DNA from: an uncultured Dyadobacter sp.
GTDB taxonomy: Bacteria > Bacteroidota > Bacteroidia > Cytophagales > Spirosomataceae
NCBI RefSeq assembly: GCF_946482605.1
Contig: NZ_CAMLSE010000012.1
Location: 124,001 to 188,000, forward strand
DNA length: 64,000 nt
Direction: 5' to 3'
Part shown: one piece after another, positions 35,389 to 44,490 of the stretch
Position numbering within the stretch: the stretch's first letter is position 1
How the letters are laid out: every line of letters begins with the position of its first letter
The notes under the pieces: generated by a model
The model's database searches: none
What the model was told of the DNA's origin: nothing
Seen by the model: only the letters and a program-made list of their open reading frames with translations
Program-made: the position numbers and the translations under genes

Positions 35389-36633
35389 ATGATCATACGC
35401 GAAAACATCGAGGAAGGCCTGCGTTCCATTCAAAGCAATCTGCTCAGGACGGTCCTGACAGCGCTGATTATCGCGATCGGGATCACTTCGCTGGTAGGCA
35501 TTCTGACCGCTATCGACGGTATTCAGGGATCGGTTAACAGCAGCTTCGCCGACCTCGGCGCCAATACCTTCACGGTTCGGAACAGGTCGGATGACGATTT
35601 CCGAAGTGGTGGTCGCCGCAACAAGCAGTACCCTGCCATCACCTATCGTCAGGCCAAAGCCTTTGCCGAAAAGTTCAAGGCTTCTTACACCGCAACCGCT
35701 TCGTTGTCAGCCGACATTGCCGGGGCGGTTCAGGTGAATTACCGCAGCAACAAAACCAACCCCAACAGTCACGTCGTAGGCTCCGACGAGCAATACCTGC
35801 CCATTAACGGCTATAAAATCGATCTGGGCCGCAACCTGGACCGGAATGACATGGAAAACGCGCTGAATGTTGCAGTGCTGGGTCAGGAAATCGCCCGCAA
35901 ACTTTTCGAGCGGGTTGATCCGATCAACAAAGAGATCACCTTCAAGGGCAGCAAATACAAGGTAGTGGGAGTTTTGCAGAAAAAAGGATCACTCGGCGGC
36001 AGCAGCGACGGCGACCGGCTTATTCTGATACCGCTTGAAAATGGCCGCGGGCTAGCGGCAAACCGTACGCTCACCTACAATGTTACAGCTTCCGCGCCTA
36101 ATGTTGCCGATGGCGATTTTATCGTCGAAGAAGCGCGCGGGATCATGCGCCGCATCCGCAATGATGCACTGGGCAAAGAAGACTCCTTTACCATCGACCG
36201 CGCTGACGCTATGGCAAAGGATTTCGAGAACATTACCGGTTATCTCCGGATCGGAGGCTTCGTCATCGGAACCGTGACGCTGCTTGGCGCGGCCATTGCG
36301 CTGATGAACATCATGCTGGTGTCTGTCACCGAGCGTACCCGCGAGATCGGCATCCGGAAGTCGCTGGGAGCGACGCCGAGGGTGATCCGGTTGCAATTCC
36401 TCATTGAAGCCATCGTCGTATGCCTTATCGGAGGGATGGGCGGGCTGATCCTGGGCATTTTGGTTGGAAATGGCATAACGGGGCTTATCAGTTCCAACAG
36501 CACCTTCGTGGTGCCCTGGTTATGGATGGCCGTGGGTATTGCAATATGCGTTGCGGTAGGCGTGCTTTCCGGCATCTACCCCGCCATCAAGGCGTCCAAA
36601 CTCGACCCCATCGAAGCATTACGCTATGAATAA
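35389..36633 (+). CDS. MacB-like ABC transporter permease, stand-alone
   Basis: A 414-residue permease with N-terminal helix TALIIAIGITSLVGILTAI, MacB_PCD periplasmic domain and three C-terminal helices. The loop is TREIGIRKSLGATPRVIRLQ and the end is KASKLDPIEALRYE, closer to classical MacB permeases than the two in the octamer-array operon. No ATPase gene is next to it, so it must use an ATPase encoded elsewhere, perhaps that at 30100. Its 5' region is shared with the divergent exported-protein gene. Confidence 0.9.
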   Translation: MIIRENIEEGLRSIQSNLLRTVLTALIIAIGITSLVGILTAIDGIQGSVNSSFADLGANTFTVRNRSDDDFRSGGRRNKQYPAITYRQAKAFAEKFKASYTATASLSADIAGAVQVNYRSNKTNPNSHVVGSDEQYLPINGYKIDLGRNLDRNDMENALNVAVLGQEIARKLFERVDPINKEITFKGSKYKVVGVLQKKGSLGGSSDGDRLILIPLENGRGLAANRTLTYNVTASAPNVADGDFIVEEARGIMRRIRNDALGKEDSFTIDRADAMAKDFENITGYLRIGGFVIGTVTLLGAAIALMNIMLVSVTERTREIGIRKSLGATPRVIRLQFLIEAIVVCLIGGMGGLILGILVGNGITGLISSNSTFVVPWLWMAVGIAICVAVGVLSGIYPAIKASKLDPIEALRYE

Positions 36634-36695
36634 GCACATTAGCTTCCAAAGGATTTTTTTCTCAACAAATTCCAACTATTTTTTGTGCAGGAAAC

Positions 36696-36725
36696 TTGCT
36701 TAATATCATTTTCTGTCTACTTTTG
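36696..36725 (+). promoter_or_regulatory. Promoter of tRNA-Leu
   Basis: TTG at 36696-36698, exactly 19 bases, then TACTTTTG at 36718-36725: a full match to the Bacteroidota promoter, 24 bases before the tRNA 5' end. Confidence 0.85.
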
Positions 36726-36749
36726 CACTCCCAACAAGAGAAGATCAAT

Positions 36750-36833
36750 GCCCAGATGGCGGAATTGGTAGACGCGTTGGTCTCAAACACCAATGAGGTT
36801 ACACTCGTGCCGGTTCGACTCCGGCTCTGGGTA
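36750..36833 (+). tRNA. tRNA-Leu (anticodon CAA)
   Basis: An 84-base class II tRNA. Acceptor GCCCAGA (36750-36756) pairs with TCTGGGT (36826-36832) with one G-T pair. The D-arm contains GGTAGACGC, the anticodon stem TTGGT/ACCAA holds the loop CTCAAAC giving anticodon CAA, the long variable arm is TGAGGTTACACTCGT, and the T-arm is CCGGTTCGACTCCGG. CCA is not encoded. It reads UUG codons. A terminator follows directly. Confidence 0.96.
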
Positions 36834-36836
36834 CGA

Positions 36837-36868
36837 AAGCCCTTCAACGAAAGTTGAGGGGCTTTTTT
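36837..36868 (+). terminator. Terminator of tRNA-Leu
   Basis: AAGCCCTTCAAC pairs with GTTGAGGGGCTT (one wobble) around the loop GAAA, followed by a T-run. A decayed second copy of this terminator head occurs at 39067-39106. Confidence 0.9.
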
Positions 36869-37540
36869 GACTCTTATAGCCTGGAAAATTACAATCACAT
36901 CTTTCTTTTCTATCAGAATTTTACTCTATTGGTTCGACTCCGGTTGCGTCACCTAAACCGAACTTTAACCAAAAGCTTCTTAAATTTGAAGAAATAAATA
37001 AAGTTAAATATATGATTGTCAGTATTTTATACCAAAGAAAGGCTTCCTAATTGCGATTCGACAATTTGAACGAGAATCTATCCCTATTCAATCCACAATC
37101 CTTTGTAAAACGAAGTAAGGTTCAAGTTACCGGGAATGCTTGCTCTCTCTTCGAGCGTAGCTTTGGGGAAAATAAGCATTCCCGCTTCGGAGATATGGCC
37201 GGATGGCTTCGCTTTCTCAACTGCCTTTGATGCCTTCGGCGCGTTCTGAGGTTTTTCTTACAAATGGGCTAAAAACGGCGCTAGCAAACTAAGTATGTAG
37301 TTTTGGTCTTCTCAATGGCCGTAAGCCATTGCCGGCAAGATCCGGGTCTGTATTAAAGGAGCATTTCCCCAGCCGGTTGATATGAGCGAAAGGGGCAGTG
37401 GCTAAACAGTATCGCTTTTCACCCATTTCTAAGAAAACCTTATTATCTTTTGGAGCTGATAACAAACCATCGAAGCTCAACATTCTTTTTTGTTATTTCC
37501 CGTAGTTCGGTAGTATTAGATATAAACTAACCAACACTTA
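36869..37540. other. AT-rich non-coding left part of the tRNA-Leu islet
   Basis: No supported gene. It contains a 13-base copy of the tRNA T-arm (GGTTCGACTCCGG) at 36932-36944 and an inverted repeat CGGGAATGCTT/AAGCATTCCCG at 37131-37141 and 37174-37184. Open frames such as 37289-37483 (minus) have no recognisable domain. The base composition is AT-richer than the flanks. Confidence 0.6.
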
Positions 37541-38920
37541 ATGAAATTAATTATTACTTGTCTCTGTGTTTGCTTGACAGGACTCGTTTTCGCTCAAAAT
37601 TCGACCGTTCCCATTCTACATACATCTTCCGACAGTCTGATCATGTATCTGAATGGACAAAAAGATGAATTCAATGGTGTTAATAAAATTGGCTCCCAGT
37701 TTAATTACAGTTTTGTAGTTACAACGGATTCATCTGTATTTGCCCTGGTGTCAAAATCCGACTCCATTTCTCTTATACTCAAACCTAAAAAAAATAGTGT
37801 TTTTAAAATTGCACGAGAATCCAAAGGAGACACCGTAACATGCATTTTTACTACTCAAAAATATGTCAAACCCGCTACGTTCGGCGATAAATATAAAACA
37901 GAAAATAACGGTAAGACCACTATTGAGATTCCGGAAGTCTATGAGTTGATGAATATTATCATCGCATTTACAGAATACGGTAAAACAGGCGTTATTAACA
38001 AGGAAACGGAATACTACAAGAAAGTAATTGATCATTTTGCGCCATATAACAACGATGCCGCTGTGTCGACTGTCGATTCTTTGTTGAAAATAGCCCCCGC
38101 CTTTTACTATTACTATTTAAAAATGGATAGTTATGCATTTGTGTTTTCTGGAAACAAAATCATCAATGAAGGTGTTTACGACCGTCCTGGCGGGGGAGAA
38201 AGAAATGAGTTGGAATATTATATCCCGGCACTACAGGCATTTGCTATAAAATCGGGTTTCAGAGAATTTTATAAACGTCAGTCAAATTACTATTTAGAGC
38301 TCAAAAAAGATTACACCAATAGCATCAATATAGCCAGTATGAAAGATTGGCTGGGAAAACAGTTCCCCACGACCAGGTATTCGGCTACAAAAGTAATTTT
38401 TTCTCCTTTGGTTGGATGGAATCAATCTGCCAGTTTTTTTAGTGATAATGGCTTTACAGAAGCACATGCACATGTTAATTTTCCTTTTGTAAACCAGGAC
38501 GTTAAAAAGTTACCAGCCGATATACTGAAAGGTCAACGCATGAAAATTGCATTTACTGAAATTAATCATGGGTACATTAATCCGGAAGCAGAGAAATACA
38601 GAAAAATAATCGACAGTGTTTTCACAGATTTATCCAAATGGACTACGATAGGTAAACCATCTTCCACATATATTACTCCCCTGACTTGCTTTGAGGAATA
38701 CATGAATTGGGGACTGGTTACGCTGTATTATTTAGATATTTTTGATAAAAAAGCATTTGATACGCTCAATATGGGCAATGAAAAAACGATGGTCGAACTG
38801 CGAGGATTTCAACGATTTAAAGAATTTAATGAAGAGCTGTTACGCTTGTACAGAAATAAAAAACCAGGTCAAACTGTTGCGGATTTGTATCCTGCTATTA
38901 TCGAGTGGGCAGCCAAATAA
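37541..38920 (+). CDS. Exported protein, possible DUF4932-type metalloprotease relative
   Basis: A 459-residue exported protein with signal peptide MKLIITCLCVCLTGLVFAQN. The middle and C-terminal parts (about 140-440) resemble DUF4932 proteins: HAHVNFPFVN and then FTEINHGYINPEAEKY, the place where a HExxH zinc motif would sit. Here the first histidine is threonine (TEINH), so it may be inactive, or the family may use another residue set (uncertain). Codons are visibly AT-richer than neighbouring genes, and it is the only gene between the two tRNA-derived repeats, suggesting acquisition. No partner gene. Confidence 0.65.
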   Translation: MKLIITCLCVCLTGLVFAQNSTVPILHTSSDSLIMYLNGQKDEFNGVNKIGSQFNYSFVVTTDSSVFALVSKSDSISLILKPKKNSVFKIARESKGDTVTCIFTTQKYVKPATFGDKYKTENNGKTTIEIPEVYELMNIIIAFTEYGKTGVINKETEYYKKVIDHFAPYNNDAAVSTVDSLLKIAPAFYYYYLKMDSYAFVFSGNKIINEGVYDRPGGGERNELEYYIPALQAFAIKSGFREFYKRQSNYYLELKKDYTNSINIASMKDWLGKQFPTTRYSATKVIFSPLVGWNQSASFFSDNGFTEAHAHVNFPFVNQDVKKLPADILKGQRMKIAFTEINHGYINPEAEKYRKIIDSVFTDLSKWTTIGKPSSTYITPLTCFEEYMNWGLVTLYYLDIFDKKAFDTLNMGNEKTMVELRGFQRFKEFNEELLRLYRNKKPGQTVADLYPAIIEWAAK

Positions 38921-39321
38921 GAGATAATTAAACACTAATGCTGACCTTGGTTCTGATTGGTGAGCCCAATGTTTACCAATCTCAACAAAACCATTGACTA
39001 ACAGTCACTTAAAGAAAATATTTTCTGCAAATCAACCAACATTTGGTTCGACATTTGTTCGGTTGCGGGTACGAAAGCCCTTCGGCGCAAGCTCATGGGC
39101 TTTTTTCGTTAAAATGCCTCAAAAAAACGCTTGCGCGGAACCAGGATTTTGCTGAGAAGTGCGATGGTTTCGGCAGTGTAGCTGACGATATCATACGAAA
39201 TGGTATTGAAATTGTACATTTGTTGCAGCATTGTTCTTGCCTGACATCGTCGTCATTCTGGAAGATGCGTTCATATGAACCGTCACAGGTGACATAGGAG
39301 CTTGCCCGTTATTTAAACCGC
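38921..39321. other. Right edge of the tRNA-Leu islet
   Basis: A 401-base stretch without a supported gene. It contains GGTTCGAC (39045-39052), then GGGTACGAAAGCCCTTC (39067-39083), identical to 17 bases spanning the tRNA-Leu 3' end and terminator head, and a terminator-like AAGCCC...GGGCTTTTTT ending at 39106. The short frame at 39043-39297 runs through these repeats and is not credible as a gene. Confidence 0.6.
39067..39106 (+). repeat. Second copy of tRNA-Leu 3' end with terminator
   Basis: GGGTACGAAAGCCCTTC at 39067-39083 exactly repeats 36829-36845, and the following AAGCCC/GGGCTT stem with T6 keeps the shape of the tRNA terminator. It could be the distal att-like repeat of an integrated element or a remnant of a duplicated tRNA. 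Confidence 0.75.
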
Positions 39322-39654
39322 ATGGCAATGAAGGAATCAATCAGCAAAAAGGTGTTTATTCCAGTAGGGGTGCTGCTCAGTTTGGTTGTGCTGTTGAGCT
39401 TCGCCTTGTGGTTCAAAGTGACTCTCACCAACAAGACTGATTTTGAGACCGCCAGGCAGTTGTATCTCTCAAATTATCCGCCATTCGTACAAAACGCCCG
39501 TGTTTTGACTGCATTGCATATTGTCCTGAATGTATTGGCAATCATCTGTTTTCTAAGGAGCCCTCTTTCTTCACTCAAACTCAATGCACTGGTTAAATTT
39601 TTCGTCGTTCTCAATGTTGTGATGATGATCTGGCAGATTTTCAGCTTAATGTAA
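39322..39654 (+). CDS. Small membrane protein
   Basis: A 110-residue protein, unrecognised. Three hydrophobic helices are visible (VFIPVGVLLSLVVLLSFALW near residue 12, VLTALHIVLNVLAIICFL near 62, LVKFFVVLNVVMMIWQIFSL at the end) with one polar loop between the first two (NKTDFETARQLYLSN). A second ATG at residue 3 (39328) is an alternative start. No clear neighbour relationship: a gap upstream and a convergent esterase gene downstream. Confidence 0.65.
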   Translation: MAMKESISKKVFIPVGVLLSLVVLLSFALWFKVTLTNKTDFETARQLYLSNYPPFVQNARVLTALHIVLNVLAIICFLRSPLSSLKLNALVKFFVVLNVVMMIWQIFSLM

Positions 39655-39698
39655 AGTCCAATGCATTTTTTTCAAAACTGATAGACCAGTATCTGATG

Positions 39699-41852
39699 CT
39701 ACTTTATCCACGACACGACGTCATTTACTAACTCATCTCCTTTCAATCCGCTCTTAATGCTCAAACCGGCCGGTTTCGCTTGCTTCAGTGCATGACGATA
39801 AATCAAATCCGCCTGGCTCTGGTCTACCGCCTTCCCAGTCGCCGTTACAGGATTGATCAACAACAATCCCTTGGTGGATAGCAATTCTACCAGGTCAGGC
39901 AAGTCGTATTTTGCCAGTGCGCCCGGCACGGCTGAAAGTGCAAACTTGGGTTTGTAAAGTCTTTCTTCCGCGATTGACTGATAAGAAGTGAGCGGACTGA
40001 TCAAAACCAACTTTGAGAATGGATTTTCGATGGCCGCCGCATGCAGCAGATCCGACGTCAGCGTTCCCACAGCAATGCCCGCTACCACGGTTTGCGGTGT
40101 GCCCGCTTTCCTGATAGCGTCGGCCAGGATGACAATCTCCTCTGCCCTTGTCGCCACCAGGCTCTTGTGTGTCAACATTCCAAAGAACCACAGGTTCAGC
40201 GGAACATCCTCAACGACCGAGTCCCCGCCTTTGATAAACCCATTTCCCAGTTCGCCAATGCCGCTCAGATCAGGCACAACCACCTCAAAACCCTGGTTGG
40301 TTAACTGATCCGCAAGTTCTTCCTTCCGAAGCCCTTGCGCTTTGCCCTCCTCATTCAGCAGCAAGACAGTCGCGCCGGACTTTTGCTGAGGCTTCAACCA
40401 CAGCACGGGAATGTAATAGTCTCCGCTTCCCCTCACCAGATATTTCTCAATCGCATAATTCGCCCGTTGTATCCGGCCCGAAAAAACAATGTCCTTCTTA
40501 CCGGCCGGTTTCGCAAATCCGGATACGGAAATCACTTTCTTTCGAAGGTCATCGAAAAACTCAGCAGCCGACTTCCTGCTGTTTTTTCTATTCTCGGCAA
40601 GCCCCCTGGCATATTTTTCATTCAAAGAAAACATGCTTTCTCCTTTCAGGCCCGGGATTGCCTTTCCCTCAGGCGTAACATGCAATTCTTCGTCGGTTAA
40701 TTTCTCCACCGTGAGATCGACCGGACTGCCGGGATTATGCAGGTGTTTCTGAAAAAAAGCATACGACGCCTCCCGATTTTTAAGCGTCGACGCATGACCG
40801 GCGTCATCTTCCGTCATTTGGATCTGATCCGCCTTTCCGAATGCTTTGAAGGCTTTCTTCGCTTCGTCGTAGCTGTCCCTTGCTCCCTGAATGGCGAAGA
40901 TATCCCTGGTCGTTGCAACGATCAGGGTCGGCTTCGGTGCGCGCACTTCCAGGAAATCCGCCATATCAATGCCGCTTTCCAGTCCAAACATCAGGTTTTG
41001 CTCGGCATCCTGCGGGCCATTGGAACGGATTAGTTTATCGAAGGTAGTAATGTAACACTCAGGAGCCGAAGCCAGAACCCGGTCGTCCATCGCAGCAATA
41101 TACGCACTCTGCGTGCCGCCGCCCGACCTGCCCGCAACGCCTATACGGGCGGGATCCACTTCTTTTCTTGTCAACAGATAGTCAACACTGCGTATGCCAT
41201 CCCAGATGAAATAATTGGCGGCCGGAACACCCGCAATGAAAGTCTGGACGCCGGCATAGGAATGCTCGCCCGTAGCGCCCTTCTTTAATTCATCCGGTTG
41301 GTATTGGATACGTTCCCCTTGCCCAATCGGATCAAATGCAAGGACAATGAAGCCCTTCTTCACATAATTCAGGATAAGGTGCTGATATGCTTCGCTCCGG
41401 AAACCGTTTTCACTATGCCCGCTGCAAAACAGTATAGCCGGGGCTTTTTCCTGCCTCTTGTCAGGAATGAACATGGCGGCTGTGACATGGTATCCGGGGC
41501 GGGATTCGAAGTAGAGTTTTTCGACGGTGAAGCCCTCTTTTCTTAATGTTCCCGTAATTACCGGGTTTAGTGGCGTTTTTGGAGGAAATGGGCCGACAGC
41601 GTTTGCCAGTTTCGCCCGGACCTCCGCCTGGCGCTTCTGCCATTGTTCCCTGGTTACGAGCCCGGAAATGGCGGCCTCCCGCTTTTGGAGCTGGGAAAAT
41701 GCCCTTTTACTAAGTTCATTGTAAACAAGCTGGTCCGTCGACTTCTGATAGTATTTCCAATAGCTGTACACGGAGAGATCTTCCTGGGCAAAAAGGACAT
41801 TTGCCAAATACAAGAAGAAGCAAGTACAAATAGTCAGTGCATTGTATTTCAT
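39699..41852 (-). CDS. Exported alpha/beta hydrolase, glucuronoyl-esterase / acetylxylan-esterase-like
   Basis: A 717-residue secreted esterase. Signal peptide MKYNALTICTCFFLYLANVLFAQ. The first hydrolase domain (about 100-370) shows AILFCSGHSENG, FDPIGQGERIQY, the nucleophile GVAGRSGGGTQS and the histidine in DDAGHAST. The second half (about 440-717) is another alpha/beta fold without an obvious GxSxG (VVAGIAVGTLTS in the expected place), probably inactive. Such double-fold esterases are common in Bacteroidota and act on plant or microbial polysaccharide esters. Divergent from the TonB receptor at 42101. Confidence 0.82.
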   Translation of the reverse strand: MKYNALTICTCFFLYLANVLFAQEDLSVYSYWKYYQKSTDQLVYNELSKRAFSQLQKREAAISGLVTREQWQKRQAEVRAKLANAVGPFPPKTPLNPVITGTLRKEGFTVEKLYFESRPGYHVTAAMFIPDKRQEKAPAILFCSGHSENGFRSEAYQHLILNYVKKGFIVLAFDPIGQGERIQYQPDELKKGATGEHSYAGVQTFIAGVPAANYFIWDGIRSVDYLLTRKEVDPARIGVAGRSGGGTQSAYIAAMDDRVLASAPECYITTFDKLIRSNGPQDAEQNLMFGLESGIDMADFLEVRAPKPTLIVATTRDIFAIQGARDSYDEAKKAFKAFGKADQIQMTEDDAGHASTLKNREASYAFFQKHLHNPGSPVDLTVEKLTDEELHVTPEGKAIPGLKGESMFSLNEKYARGLAENRKNSRKSAAEFFDDLRKKVISVSGFAKPAGKKDIVFSGRIQRANYAIEKYLVRGSGDYYIPVLWLKPQQKSGATVLLLNEEGKAQGLRKEELADQLTNQGFEVVVPDLSGIGELGNGFIKGGDSVVEDVPLNLWFFGMLTHKSLVATRAEEIVILADAIRKAGTPQTVVAGIAVGTLTSDLLHAAAIENPFSKLVLISPLTSYQSIAEERLYKPKFALSAVPGALAKYDLPDLVELLSTKGLLLINPVTATGKAVDQSQADLIYRHALKQAKPAGLSIKSGLKGDELVNDVVSWIK

Positions 41853-42100
41853 CGTCGTCAGTTTAAACGGACACTCCTCTTAAAAGACCAGGGCTGAAAG
41901 ACTTCTACCTTGTAAGTTTTGCATTGTGAATGCATTCCAGCGCTCAAAGCTCCTACTTTCCATCAGGACGCTGAGCCTCCCGCTTCCGTCATCATGATTG
42001 CGAAAAAAAAAATTGCCGGGCGCCTTCGGGATAGATCCGTTCGCGCTACTTGTGCTCAAAGAAGCACCTTTTGCGCCTTCTGGTTACAATGACATTCGCA

Positions 42101-44452
42101 ATGAACCCTCGTACTTTTCTGATCTCCACCATTTGTTTTCTGTTCTGCATTTTTGGCGCTTCCGGTCAATCCGTGAAGGTTACAGGTCGGGTCCATGCAG
42201 ACGATGGTTCGGCGCTTTCCGGGGTAAGTGTAACCTTGAAAGGAACGACTGCCGGCACAGTTACGAGCTCCGACGGATCGTTCTCCCTAAGCCCGGTGTC
42301 CCAAGGCCGGTTTACGCTGGTGGTTTCCTCCGTCGGCTATGCCACCCAGTCGAAGGAATTTGCGGTAAAGCCGGGCAAAGACCTGGTTTTTGATTTTATA
42401 CTGAAAAGCGATTCCAGGGACATGGCGGAGGCGCTGATCGTCGGAAAAACGGAAACGCAGCAGCTCAAAGAAACTGGATTTAATGTCAATGCGATCGACA
42501 TTAAGCCATTCGCAAACTCAAACCGGGATATCAATCAGATCCTGAATGCAAGCTCAGGGATCAGGATTCGTGAAAACGGCGGGCTTGGGTCCGACTTCAA
42601 TTTTTCGATGAATGGCCTTTCAGGTCGGCAGGTCAAGTTTTTCATTGATGGGATCCCGATGGAAAACTTCGGAGGCGCCATGTCGCTGAATAACATTCCT
42701 GTCAACCTTGCCGAACGAATTGAAATATATAAGGGGGTAGTCCCTGCGGAGCTGGGGGCCGATGCATTGGGCGGTGCCGTCAATATCGTGACTGCTCAAA
42801 ACACCCAAAGATTTTTGGATGCCAGTTACAGCTACGGATCGTTCAACACCCATCGCGCCTCGTTGAATGGGAGCTACATCGACGCAAAAACCGGCTTCGT
42901 CGTCAGTGCGAGCGGCTTTTACAATTACTCCGACAACAACTACCTCATGAAGGGCGTCGAGATCGAACAGAATGGCGCGTTTGTCCGGAAAGATTTCAAA
43001 CGTTTCAACGACGCCTTCCATTCGGCGATGGGCCAGGCAGAGGTTGGTTTGAGAAACAAGAAATGGGCCGATCTGGTGTTGATCGGTTTGCTTTATTCAG
43101 ATCAGTACAAGGAAAGACAAACAGGTGTGGACCAGGATATTGTGTACGGCAAAGTCCATTCATATGGCCACTTTGTAATGCCGACGCTGAAATACAAGAA
43201 GGAGAATTTTCTGGTAAAAGGCTTAACGACCACCCTGTTTGCAACCTACGCCACCAACAACACCACAACCGTCGACACCTCCGCTTCCCGCTACGGCTGG
43301 GATGGCAATATCACGGCCGTAAACCAGAATTTCAGCGAACAGGGGACATTTGCACTTTATAAATACACCAATAAGTTCGCCATCGTGCGCACTAATTTCA
43401 GTTACCAGTTGAACGCAAACAACTCGGTTGGGCTCAATTACAATTTGAATGCCGGGCAGCGAAAGGGCATTAACACCTACAAAAACGCCAGCCAGGAAGG
43501 CAATGCCCTTGATGTTCCAAACAAGCTCGGAAAAGGAATTTTGGGATTGTCCTGGCAGAGCAATTTGCTGAGCGACCGTTTGACCAGTTCGGTTTTTGCA
43601 AAGCATTACCGCCTGCATACCTACATCCGCGAGGCGGTTTTCTACAATGGCTCGGGGTATGTGAAGGAGGAAGCGGACGATACCAGGCATTTTTTCGGTT
43701 ACGGTGCAGCTACCCGCTTCAAGCTGTTGGAGAGCGTCGGCCTGAAAGCCTCCTTCGAGCACGCTTTCCGGCTGCCGGAAGTGGAGGAATTGTTTGGTGA
43801 TGGTGTCTCCGTGCTCGCGAATCCTGAACTGCGACCGGAAGAAAGCGACAACATCAATGTGGGAGCTTATTTTACCAAAAGAATAAACCACCATAAGTTC
43901 ACCATTGAAGCCACCGCTTTTTCCCGCACCGCCAAGGACTTTATCAATGCGATTCCCGGCGGCACATTTTCGAGCTACACCAATATCGGGAAAGTCGCCA
44001 TTACCGGTATCGATGGTGAGCTGAAATACAGCTACAAAAATCTGCTCTTCGCCAATTTCAATGCCAGCTACACGGATGCGACCAACGTAGATAAAAAATC
44101 GGCCGTGTACGAGGACCGCATTCCGAACCAACCCTGGTTATATGCCAATGCTGATATCGGGCTGGGTAAAAACGATGTTTTTCAGGAAAATGACCGGTTG
44201 CAGTTCAACTGGTTCACACAATATGTCCACTGGTTTTATCTCACCTGGCCGAGCCGCGGATACGAACCGGGTAAAAGCCGCATTCCGACGCAATTCATTC
44301 ACAACGTAACCCTCTCCTATTCTTTGAAAAATGGCAGATACAACATTTCCCTCGAATCCCGAAACCTCTTCGACGAGCTTGCCTACGACAATTTCCGCCT
44401 TCAGAAACCAGGCAGGTCTGTCAATGTCAAACTGAGGTATTTCCTTAAATAA
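42101..44452 (+). CDS. TonB-dependent outer-membrane receptor
   Basis: A 783-residue receptor from the ATG at 42101; an in-frame ATG at 42089 is possible and the frame to 42050 begins with TTG. Signal MNPRTFLISTICFLFCIFGA, CarboxypepD-reg-like domain (VTGRVHADDGSALSGVSVTL, about 30-110), plug domain (NQILNASSGIRIRENGGLG; FFIDGIPMENFGG; ADALGGAVNIVT) and a 22-strand barrel ending VNVKLRYFLK. Followed by a DUF4374 lipoprotein (38-base gap) and a PepSY protein, a set linked to iron or siderophore uptake in Bacteroidota. No SusD gene, so not a glycan importer. Confidence 0.92.
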   Translation: MNPRTFLISTICFLFCIFGASGQSVKVTGRVHADDGSALSGVSVTLKGTTAGTVTSSDGSFSLSPVSQGRFTLVVSSVGYATQSKEFAVKPGKDLVFDFILKSDSRDMAEALIVGKTETQQLKETGFNVNAIDIKPFANSNRDINQILNASSGIRIRENGGLGSDFNFSMNGLSGRQVKFFIDGIPMENFGGAMSLNNIPVNLAERIEIYKGVVPAELGADALGGAVNIVTAQNTQRFLDASYSYGSFNTHRASLNGSYIDAKTGFVVSASGFYNYSDNNYLMKGVEIEQNGAFVRKDFKRFNDAFHSAMGQAEVGLRNKKWADLVLIGLLYSDQYKERQTGVDQDIVYGKVHSYGHFVMPTLKYKKENFLVKGLTTTLFATYATNNTTTVDTSASRYGWDGNITAVNQNFSEQGTFALYKYTNKFAIVRTNFSYQLNANNSVGLNYNLNAGQRKGINTYKNASQEGNALDVPNKLGKGILGLSWQSNLLSDRLTSSVFAKHYRLHTYIREAVFYNGSGYVKEEADDTRHFFGYGAATRFKLLESVGLKASFEHAFRLPEVEELFGDGVSVLANPELRPEESDNINVGAYFTKRINHHKFTIEATAFSRTAKDFINAIPGGTFSSYTNIGKVAITGIDGELKYSYKNLLFANFNASYTDATNVDKKSAVYEDRIPNQPWLYANADIGLGKNDVFQENDRLQFNWFTQYVHWFYLTWPSRGYEPGKSRIPTQFIHNVTLSYSLKNGRYNISLESRNLFDELAYDNFRLQKPGRSVNVKLRYFLK

Positions 44453-44490
44453 CCGATTGTAAACTCTTTTAATTAATCAATATACCCGAA

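Noticed and set aside
33955..35433. Asparagine synthetase assignment
   Set aside because: No class II glutaminase cysteine or SGGxDS loop; kept as a protein of uncertain function.
37289..37483. 64-residue minus-strand frame in the islet
   Set aside because: No recognisable integrase or transposase motif, short, and not supported by neighbours.
39043..39297. 84-residue plus-strand frame
   Set aside because: It is made from the duplicated tRNA 3' end and terminator.
43223..44131. 302-residue open frame antisense to the TonB receptor
   Set aside because: It is a codon-bias shadow of the receptor gene; no domain or start evidence, and the receptor frame is certain.
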